Positions 60,144 to 64,000 of a DNA stretch of 64,000 bases are shown piece by piece. The position numbers and the translations under genes were made by a program. The notes below the pieces were generated by a model, which made no database searches, was not told the origin of the DNA, and was given only the letters and a program-made list of their open reading frames with translations. Location of the stretch: NCBI GenBank assembly GCA_024398935.1, contig JAKSIH010000013.1, forward strand, positions 1-64,000, in the 5' to 3' direction. Numbering within the stretch: the stretch's first letter is position 1; each line of letters opens with the position of its first letter. The DNA comes from Fibrobacter sp. (GTDB taxonomy: Bacteria > Fibrobacterota > Fibrobacteria > Fibrobacterales > Fibrobacteraceae).

Positions 60144-60987
60144 TCTCCTCCAGTTTCCGAGTCAGGGGAAACATCTGTAAATTGATTCGGTAAACCCGAT
60201 CGTAGTCCTTGACTTCCGATACGATGGATTCAATTTTCTTGCGGAACTTTGTCATTTCCTTTGCCACACGCTCATAGGCGACGCGGTCCAGACCCATGGT
60301 AATTCCCGACAGGTTCCGTTCCGACCCGTCGAATTCATCCAGGGCATCGGCAGCCAGGTGGGCGAACTGCTTTTGCATGGAACGAACCGCCACATTGATG
60401 GCAGCCTTGTGATCCGCATTGTCAACAGGATTGATGCCTACATCGGCCTGCTCGTAAGTTACGCGACCATTACTCTCGATTCGTCGCAGAAGCCCCATCT
60501 GGACCATTTGATCCAGAGAATAACGCACATCGGCGGCAGGTACAGAAGGGCACAGCATGCGGGCCATTTCAAGAGGCTTTGCCCCCGGCATAATGGGAGC
60601 CAACTCACGCAACGTGGGATTTATCCAGCTGGAAAAATAGGAGTACGCCTCGCCACCTAAAATACGGACCTTGTTGGCATCAGCCAAACGGCACATTTCG
60701 CCATAGGCCGCTTGTTTTTCTTCGTTTGTCTGGGCGTCGCAAAATTCCACCATGCAGCAAAAGTATTCCACCTGGAATCCGCTCAACCCCATGGCCTTGG
60801 CAACACTTTCTGCACCGGCCCTACGCAAGCGGGTCTTGCCGTCGCACACCAGCTTCAAATATCCCGACGACGCAAAACCGGAGAGCCTGGAAAATTCACG
60901 CCACGTAAAAGCGGAAGTTCTCTTACGCTCTTCGTAGAACTCCTGCATATACACGCGATAATCAAGATATTCAACAATGGGTTTCAT
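60130..60987 (-). CDS. TIGR02147/DUF4423 family protein
   Basis: The protein has 285 residues. The start MKPIVEYLDYRVYMQEFYEERKR and the helix-turn-helix (SAFTWREFSRLSGFASSGYLKLVCDGKTRLRRAGAESVAKAMGL, about 25-68) follow the family. The C-terminus DYDRVYRINLQMFPLTRKL is also typical. Its start overlaps the stop of the barrel gene upstream by one base. Its stop overlaps the start of the lipoprotein by 14. It is the middle gene of a three-gene coupled unit. Confidence 0.87.
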   Translation of the reverse strand: MKPIVEYLDYRVYMQEFYEERKRTSAFTWREFSRLSGFASSGYLKLVCDGKTRLRRAGAESVAKAMGLSGFQVEYFCCMVEFCDAQTNEEKQAAYGEMCRLADANKVRILGGEAYSYFSSWINPTLRELAPIMPGAKPLEMARMLCPSVPAADVRYSLDQMVQMGLLRRIESNGRVTYEQADVGINPVDNADHKAAINVAVRSMQKQFAHLAADALDEFDGSERNLSGITMGLDRVAYERVAKEMTKFRKKIESIVSEVKDYDRVYRINLQMFPLTRKLEENDEK

Positions 60988-61778
60988 CAGAACCAGTAAC
61001 CTATACCCAACTGAAACTTCAACAATTTATAATAAGAACCGTAGGGTTCGGAATAATCCATAAAATCAAACACAACATTTCCATCACCATCAAATTCTTG
61101 TACTGGGATAAGAAAACTATCCGCAAACTTGTCCGCATCGATTAAGTCATTCACACGGAAGAGTGTTCGAAAATCAATGAATAATCCCGATTTGAATTGA
61201 TGACCAATGCCCATGGCAACATTCACCCCAAGGCGGCTCTCCTCATCGCGATTTCGATAAGGCTCACCTCTCCATCCATCATCCTGATTTTCGATTGTCC
61301 CAAGTAACAAGTCAAATACAATGCCCGCTTCAAAAAATAGAATGTGGGGAATCCTCCACTGCAAAAGCACGGGAATGTTTAGCAAGAAAGTCTGATTATA
61401 TTCCCAATGTCCTCTACCACAGTAAAAACTTCCTTCACATTTGTCATAAGCGTCCTGCTCTTCCCCGACATCGTAATCAAGAACATCTCCCGCAAGAGCT
61501 TCTATATAAACAAAGAAAATCCTATAGTCCAAACCCACGCCGGAATGCAGGTAAAGATTTTCCGTCAAGCCGTACGCCACATCAAAAGACAACGAACCCC
61601 AAGGTCCACCGTTTGAGGGATAATAATCCTCTTTGGAATCCGTGATGACATACATGAGTCCCGCCCCAAAGCGGGTTCCAAATTCCAATTTGTCGAAACT
61701 ACTTGATGAGTTGCTTGCCTCAGCCCAAGCCCCCAATGGCATAAGCAAAGCAAATATGAATGCAACAACATTTCGCAT
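60987..61778 (-). CDS. Outer-membrane beta-barrel protein
   Basis: The start is set at MRNVVAFIFALLMPLGAWAEA, with AGGAGA eight bases upstream, giving 263 residues. The signal peptide ends at AWAEA. The body has alternating strands (GTRFGAGLMYVITDSKEDYY, LSFDVAYGLTENLYLHSGVGLDYRIFFVY, LGVNVAMGIGHQF) and ends in KFQLGIGYWF, the terminal aromatic signal for outer-membrane insertion. It heads the unit with the TIGR02147 gene and the large lipoprotein. Confidence 0.8.
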   Translation of the reverse strand: MRNVVAFIFALLMPLGAWAEASNSSSSFDKLEFGTRFGAGLMYVITDSKEDYYPSNGGPWGSLSFDVAYGLTENLYLHSGVGLDYRIFFVYIEALAGDVLDYDVGEEQDAYDKCEGSFYCGRGHWEYNQTFLLNIPVLLQWRIPHILFFEAGIVFDLLLGTIENQDDGWRGEPYRNRDEESRLGVNVAMGIGHQFKSGLFIDFRTLFRVNDLIDADKFADSFLIPVQEFDGDGNVVFDFMDYSEPYGSYYKLLKFQLGIGYWF

Positions 61779-62177
61779 AAAAGGTTCTCCTAACCACCAA
61801 AAAATCACAGGGACGGGCTTGCCCCCACATTCAAAAAATAAATTATACGGAGAGCAGTTGCAATATATCTAAGAAACAAAAATTGTCTATTTTTGCAAAT
61901 TTTCAAGCTATTTTGAACATTTTTACGTTTTTACAATTTTCTATGAAACAAGTCGTTTCATAAAAGAACAAAAAAGCCCCGCGTTTTCTGCGAGGTACTT
62001 TGCTTAGCAATTTTGCCAGCGACCGAAGCCACGTTGGCGGGAGCTGTTTCTGCAACTCCAATAGGGGACTCCATATTTGCCAAGGACCAAAGCAAAACTT
62101 TGCTGCATTTCTCAAACTCCAACAACTTGTTGGAGTTTTGCAGGATACCATATCCAAATTTTTATATATTGAAGAAC
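61779..62177. other. Intergenic region with two dyads
   Basis: TATGAAAC-N5-GTTTCATA lies at 61943-61963. AAACTCCAACAA-C-TTGTTGGAGTTT lies at 62114-62138, about 40 bases before the DUF3791-like gene, and has no T tract, so an operator is more likely than a terminator. Open frames here lack coding features. Confidence 0.45.
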
Positions 62178-62390
62178 ATGAGTGAAAGCACCCAGATTAT
62201 CTATATGCAGACAAGGCTCGTTCGGCTGATGTCCGAAGAAACGGGAGCGTCTATTGCTGCAGTAGCAACCCAGTTCAAGGAACAGGGTGTTTTTCACTAT
62301 ATCAAGCGAATGTGGGACTTGTTCCATATTGAAGGCGACCAGGCGGTTCTTGAAGACATAAGGCAATACCTCAAGTCAAAGGGCGTGTAA
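62178..62390 (+). CDS. DUF3791-like small protein
   Basis: The protein has 70 residues from MSESTQIIYMQTRLVRLMSE. The pattern IYMQTRLVRLMSEETGASIAAVATQFKEQGVFHYIKRMWDLFHIEGDQAVLEDIRQYLKSKG fits DUF3791 proteins, which are found next to DUF3990 genes. It is the first gene of a three-gene unit; the next ATG is one base beyond its stop. The tight spacing suggests the antitoxin side of a toxin-antitoxin-like module. This is inference. Confidence 0.65.
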   Translation: MSESTQIIYMQTRLVRLMSEETGASIAAVATQFKEQGVFHYIKRMWDLFHIEGDQAVLEDIRQYLKSKGV

Positions 62391-62391
62391 A

Positions 62392-62787
62392 ATGCTTGAT
62401 TTGAATCAGCGAACCATTCTGTACCACGGAAGTTTTTGCGAAGTATCTTCACCTGACTTGTCTAAGTGCGCCAAGTATAAGGATTTCGGTCAAGGTTTCT
62501 ACCTTACAACAGACAAGGAACAAGCGAAATCCTTTGCAAAGATTTCTACAAGAAAAGCGCAGGAATCTGGAGTAATTCCAACCCAGCAGAATTTTGGAGT
62601 TGTGTCTTCCTTTGAGTACATACCGGCCAATCTCCGAACCCAAATCTTTTCAACGGCCGATGCCGACTGGCTACATTGCATTGTCGCTCATCGAAAAAAA
62701 GGACTTTTCAATTCCCTTGTTCAGGATTTTGAAAAATACGATATCATCGGTGGAAGGATTATCAAAAGCGAGCGTATATGGCTGTGA
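62392..62787 (+). CDS. DUF3990 protein, putative ADP-ribosyltransferase-like
   Basis: The protein has 131 residues. DUF3990 features are visible: TILYHGSFCEV (residues 8-18), KDFGQGFYLTTDKEQAKSFAKI (about 30-50) and a C-terminal YDIIGGRIIKSERIW. The Y-H-G-S and G-F-Y-L-T motifs resemble the NAD-binding parts of the ADP-ribosyltransferase fold. It is cotranscribed with the DUF3791-like gene and overlaps the next gene by ten bases. It is possibly a toxin, although activity is not shown. Confidence 0.68.
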   Translation: MLDLNQRTILYHGSFCEVSSPDLSKCAKYKDFGQGFYLTTDKEQAKSFAKISTRKAQESGVIPTQQNFGVVSSFEYIPANLRTQIFSTADADWLHCIVAHRKKGLFNSLVQDFEKYDIIGGRIIKSERIWL

Positions 62788-63005
62788 CAAAAGAACAAAT
62801 TCAGGCCGCAATGGAACTTTTGACAACTATGGTTGTCGAGTCCATTTCCAAGGAAGACCATCTTGATGCAGCCGACGTTTTACCCGATTTTTTGAATTCC
62901 AAAACCGGGAAAATGCTCTTTGACGAAAGCCTCAAACTATGGTGCGAAGGTCCCTCGCACATCGAGGAACTGTATAGAGCCGAGCTACAGAAAGTTTGCG
63001 GTTAA
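62778..63005 (+). CDS. Small helical protein of the DUF3990 module
   Basis: The protein has 75 residues, acidic and helical (QIQAAMELLTTMVVESISKEDHLDAADVLPDFLNSKTGKMLFDESLKLWCEGPSHIEELYRAELQKV). It overlaps the DUF3990 gene by ten bases, so it is coupled to it. No family is recognised. A role as a second neutralising or accessory protein is possible. Confidence 0.6.
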   Translation: MAVTKEQIQAAMELLTTMVVESISKEDHLDAADVLPDFLNSKTGKMLFDESLKLWCEGPSHIEELYRAELQKVCG

Positions 63006-63024
63006 AAAAAATACTTCAAAGAAT

Positions 63025-63663
63025 TTACTTCTCGTAACCTACGGCGTGGTTCAGCATGGGAATCTGCTTTTCGCCTAGGCCCAGAAGTTTCTGAAGGCCG
63101 GCCTTGTCCATGGAGGCGCGGACGCGGGTGTCGATCTTTGCGCCGGCGCAGTAGATGCTGATGTTTTCAGAAACGATGCCTGCGTCCATGGCGCCGGTCA
63201 TCTTCTGGCTTTCGGCATCACCGCGGGTGAACTTGGAAACATCACTGACCAGAAGGATAATCACCGGAGTCTTCATGCGTTCGGTGAAGAGTGCGCGATG
63301 GTCACCTTCCACAGCCAGATTCATGGCGTGGGCCTTAGGGTCATACTTGTAGGCGGCCTGCGTCGTAAAGACGTAAAGTTCCACGTCCTGCTGGTTCAGG
63401 GCAGAAGGAGCTGTGCGGTCACCAGATTCCGGGCGGTTGATGCCGTTGGCGGCCCACAGGATATTTCCGATTTCCTTGAAGGAAACCACCTTCTCGGTGA
63501 AACTCTTGGCAGACTTGCGATTCTGTAGGGCGTCCATGACATCAGCCTTCAATGCCTTGGGCGGTGCGTCAAACTTGATGGTCTTTGCAAGTTCCGGCTT
63601 TGCGGTGGCGAAGGCAAAAGTGCAGCAAACAAGAGCGGCAATAATAAGTTTTTTCAGTTTCAT
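63025..63663 (-). CDS. Exported nitroreductase (SagB-type) protein
   Basis: The protein has 212 residues. The signal peptide MKLKKLIIAALVCCTFAFATAK is followed by a nitroreductase fold: DALQNRKSAKSFTEKVVSFKEIGNILWAANGINRP, TAPSALNQQDVELYVF and GAMDAGIVSENISIYCAGAKIDTRVRA. The RKSAKSF and SALNQQ segments correspond to FMN-binding motifs. Export of an FMN enzyme parallels the exported flavodoxins near 12-16 kb. Its promoter does not carry the same operator. Confidence 0.83.
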   Translation of the reverse strand: MKLKKLIIAALVCCTFAFATAKPELAKTIKFDAPPKALKADVMDALQNRKSAKSFTEKVVSFKEIGNILWAANGINRPESGDRTAPSALNQQDVELYVFTTQAAYKYDPKAHAMNLAVEGDHRALFTERMKTPVIILLVSDVSKFTRGDAESQKMTGAMDAGIVSENISIYCAGAKIDTRVRASMDKAGLQKLLGLGEKQIPMLNHAVGYEK

Positions 63664-63688
63664 AGTATATTCCTTTTTCTGAACTTAT

Positions 63689-64000
63689 CTACTTCACACA
63701 ACGAACGGAAAGTGCGCTACTTTTCTTTCCCGAAAGAAATTTGATGGAGAAATCGCTAGACTTCCAGAAGAAATACTTGGCAGAATTTTTTGTCGCTGTA
63801 GAAGTCCAGTAGTAACCATATTCTTCTTCATTCATGAATTTTCCATTGTCCGAGCGAAGCCCTGCAGCATGAGGCAAAAAGTCTCGAACCATCACCACAT
63901 TTTCATCGTACAGCATGCGGGAAGATTCCTTTTCCGTCGGCAACCGCCAGCCTTCAGGGCAGGCTTTCTGGGCAGCGTCCCATGTGTAGAGACGTCCATG
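63689..64000 (-). CDS. FISUMP-domain protein, partial (N-terminus beyond window)
   Basis: The last 103 codons are present and the frame is open to the window edge. Reading from the edge gives HGRLYTWDAAQKACPEGWRLPTEKE, then EYGYYWTSTATKNSAKYFFW and the final SALSVRCVK. These match the GRLYTW, CP-GW-LPT and SVRC motifs of the FISUMP domain, as in the protein at 5130. The start and signal peptide lie outside. Confidence 0.88.
   Translation of the reverse strand, partial: HGRLYTWDAAQKACPEGWRLPTEKESSRMLYDENVVMVRDFLPHAAGLRSDNGKFMNEEEYGYYWTSTATKNSAKYFFWKSSDFSIKFLSGKKSSALSVRCVK

Noticed and set aside
61903-62157. 84-codon open frame on the minus strand
   Set aside because: It crosses the 62114-62138 dyad and has no coding features.
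63664-63690. MerR operator upstream of the exported nitroreductase
   Set aside because: No TAGAG...CTCTA dyad or 19-nt spaced promoter is present there.

Overview
The window looks like chromosomal DNA of a Fibrobacter-type bacterium. The main markers are two FISUMP-domain proteins (the Fibrobacter succinogenes major paralogous domain), four TIGR02147/DUF4423 proteins, many lipoproteins and outer-membrane proteins with Fibrobacter-style signal peptides, and didermic machinery (MlaE/MlaF, PorV-like barrel, YidC). No rRNA, tRNA, CRISPR array, transposase or phage gene was recognised.

Layout. 1-8.4 kb: a TIGR02147 regulator, a lipoprotein and a TrmB-like methyltransferase in one overlapping operon, then lipoproteins, a FISUMP protein and small envelope proteins. 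8.9-16.2 kb: a glutamine amidotransferase, then a redox island with a DXS-like enzyme, an AdhR/NmlR-type MerR regulator, two exported flavodoxins, a DUF4405 membrane cytochrome, a SUMF1-flavodoxin fusion and a nitroreductase. Four promoters in this island share the same architecture: a 19-nt spacer opening with TAGAGYNNRCTCTA. This is the strongest candidate for an undescribed system. 16.3-18.2 kb: an NrnA-like phosphoesterase and a PAP2 phosphatase. 18.3-28.3 kb: an accessory region built from a duplicated cassette (TIGR02147 regulator, 220-aa lipoprotein, large lipoprotein). It has four diverged lipoprotein paralogues, deletions, a frameshifted gene, an ATPase of the DUF234 type and phased palindromes upstream of the regulators.

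28.6-63 kb is mostly housekeeping: a BrnT-like toxin-antitoxin pair; hisE-hisG; an EAL-HDOD protein with recR, engB, mlaE and mlaF; pyrC; plsC-rnr; a RgpF-like glycosyltransferase; a HEAT-repeat lipoprotein; rpmH-rnpA-yidD-yidC; a DivIVA-domain protein; yggU; a degenerate GGDEF protein; an Rrf2 regulator; a triple-FKBP isomerase; a PorV-like barrel carrying a propeller; rsmG; queH. 56.6-61.8 kb is another envelope block (barrel, TIGR02147, lipoprotein, and two paralogous lipoproteins), followed by a DUF3791/DUF3990 module, an exported nitroreductase and a FISUMP gene cut by the window end.

Two themes stand out. First, a MerR-controlled, extracytoplasmic flavin/haem redox module. Second, a recurring unit in which a TIGR02147 helix-turn-helix protein is translationally coupled to a downstream lipoprotein. 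Several families of dispersed intergenic repeats also occur, one of which sits in frame inside the TrmB-like gene. All functions are inferred from motifs read by eye; no database search was run.
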